DNA of 64,000 nt from Fibrobacterota bacterium (GTDB lineage Bacteria; Fibrobacterota; Fibrobacteria; UBA11236): assembly GCA_028287505.1 (NCBI GenBank), contig JAQBPN010000114.1, positions 24,141 through 88,140 of the forward strand, given 5' to 3'. Below are positions 1 to 8,349 of this stretch, piece after piece. Each line of letters opens with the position of its first letter. Positions within the stretch are counted from its first letter, which is position 1. The notes beneath the pieces were generated by a model that saw nothing but the letters and a program-made list of their open reading frames with translations, ran no database searches and was not told the DNA's origin. The translations under genes and the position numbers were made by a program.

Positions 1-1
1 C

Positions 2-265
2 CCTTATTTCCGGATCAACAAGGACAAAACGCGCGAGAAGGAGTCTCGCGAGACCGTCCGGGAATCCGAAACACGCTCCGATCCCTACGCTCCTTATCCC
101 AGGCGTTATTGGGGCAAGCGCACGCAATCGCGCACCGTGACGTATACCGAAAAGCGTCCGGTGGTGAAGCTCACCGTCACCCTGGATTCCGCCGCTTGCG
201 AAGACTGCCTTTCCGCGGACGCCAAGATCGCGGAAGCGGAGGCGGCCGGCATCCTGCGCCATTGA
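2..265 (+). CDS. C-terminal part of an unrecognised protein (partial)
   Basis: An open frame enters from the left edge and stops with TGA at 263-265, so only the last 87 residues are visible. The segment is rich in Arg, Lys and Glu. It has a Pro/Tyr stretch (DPYAPYPRRYWGKR) and then a more ordered tail, VVKLTVTLDSAACEDC, with two Cys separated by two residues (CEDC), ending in an Ala/Glu-rich helix. Codon use with G/C in third positions matches the downstream genes, which supports real coding. I recognise no family. The start and any N-terminal domain lie outside the window. Confidence 0.5.
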   Translation, partial: PYFRINKDKTREKESRETVRESETRSDPYAPYPRRYWGKRTQSRTVTYTEKRPVVKLTVTLDSAACEDCLSADAKIAEAEAAGILRH

Positions 266-384
266 GGCCCCCCGGGATCGCCCGGCGACGGAATCACCCC
301 TGGAACGGAAGTATCCGAACCTTGCCGCTCCCGTAAGACCCCATTCGCCGTCCCGGTTTACCTTTTGGGAAACCGGGAGTGTCC

Positions 385-1242
385 ATGTCCAGCATACGTC
401 GCATCGCCTTGTCCGCGCTTTTGGGCCTCTCCACCTTGAGTGCCCGATCGGCGCCCACGGCCTGCGATGACGACTTTTCCGCGGCCGCCCTGGGAACCGC
501 ATGGACCTTTTTCGATGCGGACGGCGAGACGGGCGGATCCTCCCGGCTTGCGGGAGGGAAGCTGGAACTGGCCGGCAAGGGCAGCGACGTCTTCCAGGCC
601 ATCAACGAGTTCGTAGGCGTGAAGCGGGCGGCGGCGCCCGGCGATTTCGACGTGTCCGTGAAAATCGAATCCCAGACCAATACCAACGGCTGGGCCCAGG
701 CCGGCATTCTGGCGGCCAATGACGCGGGCGATCTTTCCAAGGGCGGCTATGTTATCGTGGATGTTACCCCGGAAAACGGCTACCATGTCTTCTATGACGC
801 CGCCGGCACCGTGGGCACCCTGGACAAGCATGCCGACGTGGGCGTTTCCGCCTATCCCGTCTGGATCCGGCTGGCGCGCGCGGGAACGAAATTCTCCGCC
901 TGGTACAGGAACCAGGCCCAGGGGGCCTGGTTGCCCATCGCCGAGAAATTCGAGACCCAGGGAACCGGGACCGCTTCCCAGTTGGCCCTGGTCAGCCTGA
1001 GCCACAACGATGCCGCCGAAGCCAAGACCGTGTTCGATGATTTCGCCTGCCAGGGCGGATCCACCCGCCTGTCCGCTCTCCTGCGGCGCGGCGCGGATAA
1101 AACCGCGGCCTTCTCCCCTCCGGGCTTCGACGTTTCCGGCCGAAACCTGGGCGCGATCATCCGGGACGCATCCGCGGTCCCCGGGAAATCCCCGCGCCCC
1201 GCCGCGCGCACAGCATTGTATCGGGCCGCCGAAAAACGTTGA
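385..1242 (+). CDS. secreted LamG/DUF1349-like concanavalin-fold protein
   Basis: The N-terminus is a typical signal peptide (basic SIRR, a Leu/Ala-rich core, then SARSAPTA). The mature part starts with DDDFSAAALGTAWTFFDADG and continues with an alternating beta pattern: GDFDVSVKIES, WAQAGILAAND, YPVWIRLARAGTKFSAWYRN. This is the signature of DUF1349/LamG-type beta-sandwich modules that bind carbohydrate or act as accessory domains of secreted enzymes. The last 60 residues are low-complexity and basic. The ATG at 385 follows GGGAG with 5 bases between; an in-frame GTG at 379 would overlap that ribosome site. The ligand is unknown. The protein is probably periplasmic or extracellular. Confidence 0.65.
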   Translation: MSSIRRIALSALLGLSTLSARSAPTACDDDFSAAALGTAWTFFDADGETGGSSRLAGGKLELAGKGSDVFQAINEFVGVKRAAAPGDFDVSVKIESQTNTNGWAQAGILAANDAGDLSKGGYVIVDVTPENGYHVFYDAAGTVGTLDKHADVGVSAYPVWIRLARAGTKFSAWYRNQAQGAWLPIAEKFETQGTGTASQLALVSLSHNDAAEAKTVFDDFACQGGSTRLSALLRRGADKTAAFSPPGFDVSGRNLGAIIRDASAVPGKSPRPAARTALYRAAEKR

Positions 1243-1250
1243 TTCCCTTT

Positions 1251-1745
1251 ATGGGCGCATTGCGTGCCGCCACCTTCCTGATCCTGTGCATCCTGGGCCT
1301 GACGGGTTCCGCCCGGGAAAAACGGGACCCGCCCCCTGCCCGGCCCCCGGTTGTAACCAATCCCGAACATTCCCTGCTGGTTACCGCCTCCGCCTACAAT
1401 TCCCTCCCCAGCCAGACCGACTCCCGGCCCGGCAACGCCGCTTGGGGGGACTCCCTCTTTCCCGGCCTGCGCGCCATCGCCGTTTCCCGGGATCTCATTC
1501 CCATGGGCCTGGATCAGGGCGTGAAGGTGCGGATCGAAGGCCTCCAGGGCGAGTTCGCGGTCCTGGACAAGATGGATGCGCGGTGGCGCAAGCGCATCGA
1601 TATCTATTTCGGCAGGGACGTGAAGGCCGCCCGCGCGTGGGGCGAAAAAAAAGTGGTCATTTCCTGGCGCGCCGCCGAGGCGGATTCCCTGGCCGGCGGG
1701 GTCCCGCTTCCACGGGATTCCGTCACTCCGAGTACACGGTTTTGA
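1251..1745 (+). CDS. 3D-domain (double-psi beta-barrel) exported protein
   Basis: A 164-residue protein with an N-terminal hydrophobic signal (ALRAATFLILCILGLTGSA). The following domain resembles the 3D domain named after its three conserved Asp: LLVTASAYNSLPSQTDSRPGN, then GLRAIAVSRDLIPMGL, then GEFAVLDKMDARWRKRIDIYFG. In known proteins this six-stranded double-psi barrel belongs to lytic transglycosylases and resuscitation-type cell-wall enzymes, so a peptidoglycan role is plausible. ATG 1251 is chosen. A TTG at 1239 is in frame and would overlap the previous stop, giving possible coupling, because the gap is otherwise only 8 bases. The 3' end overlaps the convergent dehydrogenase gene by 23 bases. 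Confidence 0.7.
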   Translation: MGALRAATFLILCILGLTGSAREKRDPPPARPPVVTNPEHSLLVTASAYNSLPSQTDSRPGNAAWGDSLFPGLRAIAVSRDLIPMGLDQGVKVRIEGLQGEFAVLDKMDARWRKRIDIYFGRDVKAARAWGEKKVVISWRAAEADSLAGGVPLPRDSVTPSTRF

Positions 1746-3099
1746 TGTTCACGAATTCGCGGATCCCGAAATGGGACAGTTCCCGGCCATAGCCGCTGTC
1801 CTTCACCCCGCCGAAGGGGAGGCGGGGATCGGACCGGACCAGACCGTTGACGAAGCAATTGCCGGCCTCGAGTTCCATCGCCGCGATGCGCTCGCCCCTG
1901 GCCTGATCGCGCGTGAACACGGCCGCGCCCAGCCCGAAGTTGCCGCCGTTGGCCACCCGCAAGGCCTCGCTTTCGTCGCGCACAGGTATCACGGCCGCTA
2001 CCGGTCCGAACATCTCTTCGTCGAAGGCCGGCATGCCCGGTTTCACGTCGGTGAGGACGGTGGGCGGATAGAACGCGCCGGCCCCTTCGGGGATCTTGCC
2101 GCCCAGGAGCAACCGCGCGCCCTTGGCGACCGAGGCGTCCACCTGGCGTTGCAACTGTTCACGCAGGTCCAGGCGCGCCAACGGACCCATGACGGTTTCC
2201 TCGGCCCGGGGATCGCCGGACTTTACCGCGGCCATGGCCTGGACGAAGGCTTTCTCGAAAGCGGCGCGCACGGAATCCACGGGCAGGAACCTTTTGGCCG
2301 CGATGCAGCTCTGCCCCGCGTTGATCAACCGGCTCTTGGCGCAGGTGCGCGCCGCCAGATCGACGTCCGCGTCCGCGAGGATGAGATAGGGATCGCTGCC
2401 GCCCAATTCCATCACCGACTTCTTGAGCAGGGCGCCCGCTTTGGCGGCCACGGAGCGTCCCGCCTCCACGCTGCCGGTGAGGGTCACGGCCCGGATCCGC
2501 CCGTCCTCCAGGATCGCGGAGATCCGGGACCCGGTAACGGGAAGGTTACGGAAGAGGCTCCGGGGGAATCCCGCCCGCAGGAATACCCCTTCGATGGCCG
2601 CCGCGCAGCCCTGGACGTTGGACGCGTGCTTGAGGACGCCGGCGTTTCCGGCCATCAGGGCCGGGGCGGCGAAGCGGAACACCTGCCAGAAGGGGAAGTT
2701 CCACGGCATCACCGCCAGAACGATTCCCAACGGGTTGAAAGCGATGAAACTGGAGCGCGCTTCCGTGGCCACCCTTTCCGGCGCCAGGAATTTCTCCGCG
2801 TTGTCCGCGTAGTACTCGCAGCCAGCGGCGCATTTCTCCGCCTCCGCGCGGCCGTCGCGCACGGGTTTGCCCATCTCGTCCGCCATCAAGGCCGCGAAGC
2901 CGTCCTTTTCCCCGCGTAGGATGGCCGCGGCCTTGCGCATGAGGCCGGAGCGGTGGGCGAATCCCGTTTGACGCCACTCCTGGAAGGCTCCCTGGGTTTC
3001 CGCCAAGGCGGCCCCCACTGCGGCTCCATCCATTTCGGGGTATTCGGCCAGGACCTTGCCGGTGGCGGGATTGATGGAGACGAGTTTCGGTTCGGCCAT
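1723..3099 (-). CDS. NAD(P)-dependent aldehyde dehydrogenase, succinate-semialdehyde type
   Basis: A 458-residue class-3 aldehyde dehydrogenase. Visible motifs are the cofactor-side PWNFPFWQVFRFAAPALMAGN, the catalytic Glu loop VMELGGSDPYLI, the catalytic Cys in NAGQSCIAAKR, and the C-terminal EMFGPVAAVI and LPFGGVKDSGYGRELS. The length and the FVNGLVRSDPRLPFGG segment are closest to the short Sad/YneI-type succinate-semialdehyde dehydrogenases, which make succinate from succinate semialdehyde. The exact substrate is inferred. The start at MAEPKLVS is preceded by GGAAGGAA at good distance; a longer frame reaching 3153 lacks such a site. It is a single gene with no obvious GABA-pathway neighbour. 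Confidence 0.85.
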   Translation of the reverse strand: MAEPKLVSINPATGKVLAEYPEMDGAAVGAALAETQGAFQEWRQTGFAHRSGLMRKAAAILRGEKDGFAALMADEMGKPVRDGRAEAEKCAAGCEYYADNAEKFLAPERVATEARSSFIAFNPLGIVLAVMPWNFPFWQVFRFAAPALMAGNAGVLKHASNVQGCAAAIEGVFLRAGFPRSLFRNLPVTGSRISAILEDGRIRAVTLTGSVEAGRSVAAKAGALLKKSVMELGGSDPYLILADADVDLAARTCAKSRLINAGQSCIAAKRFLPVDSVRAAFEKAFVQAMAAVKSGDPRAEETVMGPLARLDLREQLQRQVDASVAKGARLLLGGKIPEGAGAFYPPTVLTDVKPGMPAFDEEMFGPVAAVIPVRDESEALRVANGGNFGLGAAVFTRDQARGERIAAMELEAGNCFVNGLVRSDPRLPFGGVKDSGYGRELSHFGIREFVNIKTVYSE

Positions 3100-3231
3100 G
3101 AAGGGTTCCTTCCGCGAGCTGCGTCCGGACCGGGGCCCGCGCGCTGGGGCCAAGATATTTCCTTAAGGGGCGGGGATCAAGCGAAGGAGAGGCTGATCGT
3201 CAAAAGGCGCGGACAAGGCGTTGGACGCGGA

Positions 3232-3465
3232 TTATTCCGCGGGCTTGAGGATCTTGCAATAGGCGCATTTGTTCTTGCGGTCGAAATCGCGGATCCAGGT
3301 ATGCCCGTTCACGCATCGATCCAGCTTCTCTTTGTTTTTGCCGGTTCCGCCGAACAGGGAATCCAGGTTCTTCTTGACCTCGATCCGGTTTACGGGTTTG
3401 CCGTCCATGCTTTGCTGGAAAAGTTTATCGCGCTCGTCGTAATTGCTTTTGCCTTTATAACCCAT
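3232..3465 (-). CDS. small zinc-ribbon-like protein, 77 residues
   Basis: A short basic protein starting MGYKGKSNYDERDKLFQQ, with a very strong ribosome site (GGAGGAAGG) 8 bases before the ATG at 3463-3465. The C-terminal half has CVNGHTW and CAYCK (Cys51, His55, Cys67, Cys70), spaced as a treble-clef or zinc-ribbon metal site. Charge and size suggest a cytoplasmic nucleic-acid or protein binder. I do not recognise a named family. It stands alone, divergent from the HD-domain gene, with an AT-richer 110-base spacer that should hold both promoters. Confidence 0.65.
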   Translation of the reverse strand: MGYKGKSNYDERDKLFQQSMDGKPVNRIEVKKNLDSLFGGTGKNKEKLDRCVNGHTWIRDFDRKNKCAYCKILKPAE

Positions 3466-3575
3466 GGAAACCTTCCTCCGATGTAACGCCTGGAATACTA
3501 TTAATTTAAGCAAATCGCCTTTATCCGGGTACTTGTTTCCGTAAATTCCGGGGCCGGGATGGCTATCTTTTCCCC

Positions 3576-4280
3576 ATGATCGAAAGCGAAACCCCGCATA
3601 CCCCTGATATCGGCCCGGAAACACGAACCCGCCTGCTGGCCCGCACGGAAGCCTTTGTACGGGCCCGCCTGGAGGCCAACGCCTGCGGCCACGACTTCCA
3701 TCATATCCACCGGGTGCGGGTCCTGGCCCTGCGCATTGCCCCCGAAGCGGGGGCCGATCCCTTCCTGGTGGAAATGGGCGCGCTCCTTCACGACATCGCC
3801 GATCCCAAATTGAACGATACGCCCGAAGCCGGCCTCCGGGTACTGGGGGAGTTCCTGGACGGGTGCGCTTTGCCCCCGGCTTTGCGGGCCCGCCTGGAAG
3901 ACGTGCTGGAGCGGGTCTCCTTCGGCAAGGAACTGGACGGCACGATCGGCGCTCCTGCCCCCAAGTCGCCGGAACTGCAGGCCGTGCAGGATGCCGACCG
4001 CCTGGACGCTCTCGGCGCCCTGGGCATCGCGCGCACCTTCGCCTACGGAGGCAGCCGCGGACATGCCATGCACGATCCGGACCTGCCGCCTCGGGAAGGC
4101 CTGGATCAGGCCGCATACCGTAACGGCTGTTCCACCAGCGTCAATCATTTCCATGAGAAGCTTTTCAGGCTCAAGGGTCTCCTCAACACCCGCACCGGCA
4201 AGGCCATCGCCGAAGAGCGCCATCGCTTCATGGCGGAGTTCCTCGACCGCTTCATGGCGGAGTGGGACGGCAAGGGCTGA
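3576..4280 (+). CDS. HD-domain metal-dependent phosphohydrolase (YedJ/YpgQ type)
   Basis: A 234-residue single-domain protein of the HD superfamily. The metal-binding order is visible: His in HDFHHIHRVRVLAL, the HD pair in GALLHDIADPKLND, and the distal Asp in QDADRLDALGALGIARTFAYGG. The last block is characteristic of the YedJ/YpgQ branch, whose studied members hydrolyse nucleoside di- or triphosphates. The C-terminal block with NHFHEKLFRLKGLLNTRTGKAIAEERHRFM is also typical. The protein has no signal peptide and is cytoplasmic. The substrate cannot be told from sequence. It converges on the next gene with a 7-base gap. Confidence 0.85.
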   Translation: MIESETPHTPDIGPETRTRLLARTEAFVRARLEANACGHDFHHIHRVRVLALRIAPEAGADPFLVEMGALLHDIADPKLNDTPEAGLRVLGEFLDGCALPPALRARLEDVLERVSFGKELDGTIGAPAPKSPELQAVQDADRLDALGALGIARTFAYGGSRGHAMHDPDLPPREGLDQAAYRNGCSTSVNHFHEKLFRLKGLLNTRTGKAIAEERHRFMAEFLDRFMAEWDGKG

Positions 4281-4287
4281 GCCGGCG

Positions 4288-5394
4288 CTACGGCCCGACC
4301 GGCATCAGCAGGGATTTGGATCGAATCACCGGCGCCGCGGCCAGGTCCGCGTCCAATGGCAGCCAGCGCCCGAGCAGGCTGTAAACCGTTCCGCTTCCCG
4401 CCTCCGCGAACCTGCGCGCGGCGATGCGGGGAAGGATGCCGCTTCCCGGCGTGAGGGGGTTGCCTTTGTCGTCCAGGCTCTGGACCGCTTCGAAATCGCT
4501 TCCCTTCACCTTCTTGAGCGCGTCGATTTCGTCATCGGGCATGCGATCGTCCGGGGCCCCGGATATGTACCAGTCGCTTCCGTTGTCCGCCAGAATCATC
4601 CCGTACTTCTTGAGCGCGGTCAGGACGATTTTCGCCGCGCGCGGATAACCCGCCGTATCGAATGCCGCCTTGAGGCGATAGCGCTGGCCCATGGGCGGCG
4701 CGTCCAGGCTGGTGGTGGAACCTGCCTGATGGCGCGCGGGCCAGATATAGCTTTTCCGGCTCACGTCCACCGTCATGCGGATGGCGTGATCGATGACGCC
4801 GCGCGCGATTTCATCGTAGCGCACCAGGCCCGGCAGGATGGGCAGACCGGCCGCGTCCGCGGAGGTCCACGTTTCCGGACGCAAGGCATTGGAGGTCAAA
4901 TCGAATTTGGCGCCGCAGGACGCGTCCCACCGGGCGGCCTGGGGTTGCGCAACGGAAAGTTCATACAGGATTTTCGCGTCCTTGTCGATGGCCAGCACGT
5001 GCCGATCGCCCTTGAGGGGATTGCCGCCTTCGATGGGTGCGTTGAGCGGGATGGGATAGGGCCCCGGATCGCTTTCATCTCCATAGTCCACGAAGTTGAC
5101 CGGGATCTTCGCCTGGCTCTTGTCGACCACGATATATGGAATGCCGAAGGGAGCGCCGGCGTATACCGATCCGAAATCCGGATGCAGGTTGGTTCCCGTT
5201 CCCGCCGAAGCCACGAGTTTGGCGGAGTTGGGATGCACGGGAAACTTGGAAATGTCCCAATGCCAATAATTGTCCGCGGGAAAAACGGAGATGCCGGAGA
5301 GGTCCGCGGACTGAAAGCCGGACGCCGTGCCTGCCAGGCCCGAATAGGCCGCCATGAAAGCGATGCCGACGCTGGCCGATCGTATGACGCCCAT
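4288..5394 (-). CDS. secreted protein of unknown function
   Basis: The mature start is the ATG at 5392-5394, preceded by GGAAGGAG. It gives a signal peptide (MGVIRSASVGIAFMAAYSGLAGTASG) and a 368-residue product; the open frame extends 71 codons further without support. The sequence has NYWHWDISKFPVHPNSAKLV, GAPFGIPYIVVD, DYGDESDPGPYPIPLNAPIEG and DRHVLAIDKDAKILYEL. I recall this pattern from secreted proteins annotated only as hypothetical in several phyla. The Trp/Tyr and Asp-rich blocks suggest a compact extracellular fold, perhaps polysaccharide-binding, but no catalytic motif is certain. It is monocistronic, with a 418-base upstream region. Confidence 0.6.
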   Translation of the reverse strand: MGVIRSASVGIAFMAAYSGLAGTASGFQSADLSGISVFPADNYWHWDISKFPVHPNSAKLVASAGTGTNLHPDFGSVYAGAPFGIPYIVVDKSQAKIPVNFVDYGDESDPGPYPIPLNAPIEGGNPLKGDRHVLAIDKDAKILYELSVAQPQAARWDASCGAKFDLTSNALRPETWTSADAAGLPILPGLVRYDEIARGVIDHAIRMTVDVSRKSYIWPARHQAGSTTSLDAPPMGQRYRLKAAFDTAGYPRAAKIVLTALKKYGMILADNGSDWYISGAPDDRMPDDEIDALKKVKGSDFEAVQSLDDKGNPLTPGSGILPRIAARRFAEAGSGTVYSLLGRWLPLDADLAAAPVIRSKSLLMPVGP

Positions 5395-5812
5395 GGCGCG
5401 CTCCTTCCGTTCGAACTTGGATTGTCTCCGGGGACCGCCTCGGAAACCGTAACAGATTCTATGCAAACCGATACCGCGTGTAAAGGATAAAGCGCCGACC
5501 CGTTCCCAAACCCGCGTCAAATTACGGCGGCGACATAAAACACCGCATGCGGCTACGCCGCCGGTGGATGGGCCGCAAACCCGTGTCCAGCGGGCCTGGC
5601 GGTCCAACCCGTCCGGAAATTAATGTGCGGAAAGACCCGGCGCGCCCAGGTTACCGGGGATATATTGGGATCGAGCGGAACGTTTCGTACCGGTTTATCC
5701 AGGGCCTCTCGCCCGGATCCGCCGGCGCCTCGACTCCGCGACATCGCCATTCCCGCATTTCGCCTTCGCCTTGATCAGGTCTTTGTAAAACCTACCCCCA
5801 GGAGGACGTCGC
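5395..5812. other. 418-base divergent intergenic region
   Basis: This lies between two outward-facing genes, so it should hold promoters in both directions. I see no convincing -35/-10 pair, tRNA, riboswitch or repeat. The only clear signal is the AGGAGG ribosome site at 5800-5805 for the plus-strand gene. Short open frames on both strands lack ribosome sites and family resemblance. Confidence 0.4.
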
Positions 5813-6808
5813 ATGTCCGGTGAGAACGTATTGCCTTTTTTCGGAAAAAAGAAAATCGATCCCTATCAGGAGCGATTCGAAATCGAAAACGACCGGCGTT
5901 TGTTCGGCTGCATGGGATCCGGATCCATGTTCGGCATCGCCCTGGTGGTCTATGCCCTGTCCATCACGATAATCATTCCTCCCTTCGGTGACGGTTTCGA
6001 TCGAGGCGATCCCGTAGCTCCGGTATGGCCCGGGAACAAACATCATGACGAAAGGATTCTCATCAAACCTTTGGCGAACTACCACGGAAGCATCAGGGAG
6101 CGGCGCCAGGCCAGGGTCAATCTCAAACCCGGAAAGCCCGGCCATGAAACCGCCAAGGCGAAAACGCGCAAGCCGGCGCTCAAGAATCCGGGAGTCCTGG
6201 CCGTGAACGTCATCGGCGCCCTGAAGGGATTAGGATCCGGGAGCGCCTACAGCCTCCTTCCCAAATCGGTGCGCAACACGGATCTCAACAAGCTGGAAGA
6301 GTTCGGAAGCCTGACCCGGACGGACAAGACCCGTATCGGCGGACGGTTGGGCAGGCAAAGCAACGAGTACAACGAATCCTACTACCAGGGCGGGACGGGG
6401 GATAAAGACGGGACAGGCATAGAGTTGCCGGGCCTTCCGGATGCGCCGATTCCCGGATCTCTCAAGAAGTCCAACATAGCCGACAAGATGGTCGAGATCG
6501 ATGCAATCCAGAATACGACTTCGCGATCCACCGCCTCCATCCTGGCGGTCATCCGATCCCATTCGCCGGGCCTCAGGCATTTGTACAACATGCATTTGAA
6601 AATGCGGCCGGGCATGGCGGGCAAGATCACCTTGCGCTTCGCCATAGCGCCCAGCGGTCAGGTGGTGGACGTCGGCCTGGCTGGAAGCACCACCTCCGCG
6701 CCGGACTTCGACGCGCAGGTTCTGGAGAAGGTGATGTCCTGGCGCTTTGAGGCGGTGAAGGCCATAGGTAACGACATGGTTACCGTGCCCTTCAACTTCT
6801 CGGAGTAG
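5813..6808 (+). CDS. AgmX/PglI C-terminal-domain (TonB-like) membrane protein
   Basis: A 331-residue protein with a cytoplasmic N-terminus, one membrane segment near residues 38-56 (GIALVVYALSITIIIPPF), a basic, probably periplasmic linker and a C-terminal TonB-like fold. The last 90 residues (IRSHSPGLRHLYN, then KITLRFAIAPSGQVVDVGL, then FDAQVLEKVMSWRFEAV) match the AgmX/PglI C-terminal domain of myxobacterial gliding proteins. Related domains occur in TonB-type energy transducers of FCB bacteria. It probably spans the envelope, but its partner is unknown since no ExbB/ExbD gene is adjacent. AGGAGG lies 7 bases before the ATG. Confidence 0.75.
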   Translation: MSGENVLPFFGKKKIDPYQERFEIENDRRLFGCMGSGSMFGIALVVYALSITIIIPPFGDGFDRGDPVAPVWPGNKHHDERILIKPLANYHGSIRERRQARVNLKPGKPGHETAKAKTRKPALKNPGVLAVNVIGALKGLGSGSAYSLLPKSVRNTDLNKLEEFGSLTRTDKTRIGGRLGRQSNEYNESYYQGGTGDKDGTGIELPGLPDAPIPGSLKKSNIADKMVEIDAIQNTTSRSTASILAVIRSHSPGLRHLYNMHLKMRPGMAGKITLRFAIAPSGQVVDVGLAGSTTSAPDFDAQVLEKVMSWRFEAVKAIGNDMVTVPFNFSE

Positions 6809-6852
6809 GGAAATGTTTTTTGCCGGAGCCTCCCGCTACGGGCACATGCCCG

Positions 6853-7260
6853 TCAGCTCCGGCGCGCTGCCCGCGGCATCCCATTCCGGCGGGCAGCCCT
6901 CTTTCCAAGCGAAGGTTTTTTCGTCCCCTTTTTCTCCGCCGCCCGTTCCGCGGCCGCCACGGATTTCACCACCCATGCCTTCAGCTTCCTGCCGTCGGCG
7001 ATCACCTCGTCCGGCACCCGGAAATACCCTTTGCTCCCGCTCGCGGCTCCGGGCGGCATGAAGGGATCCATCCCGGCCTTTACGTAATCCGGGCGGTTGA
7101 TATCGTCCACCTTGAAATACAGGGTATCGTCGTCGATCAAGGCGAAAAAGCGGCCCGCGCAATACAGCCCCAGGCCTCCGAACATGCGGCGGTCCGATAC
7201 GGGGGCGACTGCGTTAAGCCGCTCCAGGAGCCGCTTCCTGGCGGTTTCGGTGATAGGCAT
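6853..7260 (-). CDS. TfoX N-terminal-domain protein
   Basis: A 135-residue protein. The first 100 residues (RLNAVAPVSDRRMFGGLGLYCAGRFFALIDDDTLYFKVDD, then YVKAGMDPF, then YFRVPDEVI) are the TfoX/Sxy N-terminal domain, found in the competence regulator of gammaproteobacteria and in many stand-alone cytoplasmic proteins of unknown role. The Lys/Arg-rich tail (KKGTKKPSLGKRAARRN) could bind nucleic acid. The start at 7258-7260 is set by GGAGG five bases upstream. There is no TfoX C-terminal domain, so calling it a competence regulator would be unsafe. It is transcribed away from slyD. Confidence 0.8.
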   Translation of the reverse strand: MPITETARKRLLERLNAVAPVSDRRMFGGLGLYCAGRFFALIDDDTLYFKVDDINRPDYVKAGMDPFMPPGAASGSKGYFRVPDEVIADGRKLKAWVVKSVAAAERAAEKKGTKKPSLGKRAARRNGMPRAARRS

Positions 7261-7389
7261 GGGGCCTCCAGGGCGGGGTTGTAAAGGACCGGGAAAACCC
7301 AAAAACTAAAAACACGGCCGGATGAAAAGAGTTATTTTATTTTCTTTCCGGCCAGAAAAAGCACCAACAGCCAACCGAGAGTTCAACCC

Positions 7390-7872
7390 ATGCAAATTTC
7401 CAAGAACAAGGTCGTCTCCATCGACTACACCCTGACCGATGCCAAGGGAGAAGTCCTGGACAGCTCCACCAAAGAGCAACCCCTGCATTTCATCCAGGGC
7501 CAGGGACATCTCATCCCGGGCTTGGAAAAAGCGCTCGAAGGCAAAACCACCGGCGAGAACATCAAAGCGCAAATCCCCGCCAAGGAAGCCTACGGCGCCC
7601 GGGACGAAGCCCTGATGCAAATCATCCCCAAGGAAAACTTCGAGGACATTGCCGACCTGAAGGTGGGGATGGAGCTTGAAGCGGAAAGCGAAGACGGCGT
7701 CCGCGTCATCACGGTGGTGGGAATAGAAGGCGATCGGGTGATCGTGGACGGCAACCATCCCTTGGCGGGCATGGACCTGAGCTTCGACGTGACCATCGTG
7801 GGCGTGCGGGACGCGACGAAGGATGAATTGGGCCATGGCCATGTGCATGGACCTGGCGGACACCACCACTGA
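7390..7872 (+). CDS. slyD: FKBP-type peptidyl-prolyl isomerase SlyD
   Basis: A 160-residue cytosolic prolyl isomerase and chaperone. The FKBP core starts VVSIDYTLTDAKGEVLDSS, followed by GHLIPGLEKALEGKTTGE. An insert-in-flap domain runs over about residues 70-120 (YGARDEALMQIIPKENF, VDGNHPLAGMDLSFDVTI). The tail HGHVHGPGGHHH is a shortened version of the nickel-binding His tail of SlyD. Known members assist folding and hydrogenase nickel insertion; no hydrogenase gene is in this window. An AT-rich stretch at 7325-7352 upstream is a likely promoter region, shared back to back with the TfoX-N gene. Confidence 0.9.
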   Translation: MQISKNKVVSIDYTLTDAKGEVLDSSTKEQPLHFIQGQGHLIPGLEKALEGKTTGENIKAQIPAKEAYGARDEALMQIIPKENFEDIADLKVGMELEAESEDGVRVITVVGIEGDRVIVDGNHPLAGMDLSFDVTIVGVRDATKDELGHGHVHGPGGHHH

Positions 7873-8043
7873 TTCCCGGGGCATAAAGCCGCGATCGAGG
7901 CCCATCTGCTGCATCGGCCTCGTCGCGGTGCCCCGGCACCGCTCCTCAGCCTGCTTTGCATCTGAACCTCGCTCGCGGCTTTCTGTCCCCGGGAATCCTC
8001 TCTGTCTGGCGAAGAGGGGAAATGCGTTCGGGAATCGGCTCTA

Positions 8044-8080
8044 GAGGTTGGCTAATTCCCGAAGAGGATTGGCCAACCTC
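8044..8080. repeat. long imperfect hairpin upstream of the DUF3096 gene
   Basis: GAGGTTGGCTAATTCC (8044-8059) and GGATTGGCCAACCTC (8066-8080) form a 15-pair stem with one mismatch and one bulge around a CGAAGA loop. An A-run follows on the plus strand, so it is not a standard terminator in either direction. It lies in the 310-base gap 7873-8182, which holds no gene I can support. It may act in the leader of the small membrane protein, or stabilise the slyD transcript end. Confidence 0.5.
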
Positions 8081-8182
8081 ACAAAAAAAGCCCTTGCACT
8101 TGGGTCTTCAGAAATCGATTCCATATATAGGAATGCGCCGTTAGGGCGCGTTTCCCTTTTACACTCTGCAAAGGCCCATTCC

Positions 8183-8326
8183 ATGAACGTTCAAATCTCA
8201 CTGCAACCTCTTTTGGCCCTGATGGCGGGAATCCTGATTCTGATCATGCCCAGGCTGCTCAACTATATCGTGGCGATTTACCTGATCGTGATTGGGCTGG
8301 TGGGGTTGTTCGGGTTGCGCCTATAG
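8183..8326 (+). CDS. DUF3096 small membrane protein, 47 residues
   Basis: A 47-residue, almost wholly hydrophobic protein: MNVQISLQPLLALMAGIL, then ILIMPRLLNYIVAIYLIVIG, ending GLFGLRL. Two membrane helices are separated by a Pro-Arg turn. Size and sequence match the DUF3096 family, found beside unrelated genes in many bacteria and of unknown function. The open frame extends upstream to 8048, but the family start is at 8183. No good Shine-Dalgarno is visible (AAGGCCC lies 6 bases before). An AT-rich TATATA at 8124-8129 could be the -10 element, though no -35 is well spaced. Confidence 0.8.
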   Translation: MNVQISLQPLLALMAGILILIMPRLLNYIVAIYLIVIGLVGLFGLRL

Positions 8327-8349
8327 GCGCGCCGGGAAAAGGGGGGCGT

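Noticed and set aside
6825..6870. terminator between the AgmX-type and TfoX-N genes
   Set aside because: A GCCGGAGC/GCTCCGGC stem exists, but the T-run lies on the wrong side for both strands.
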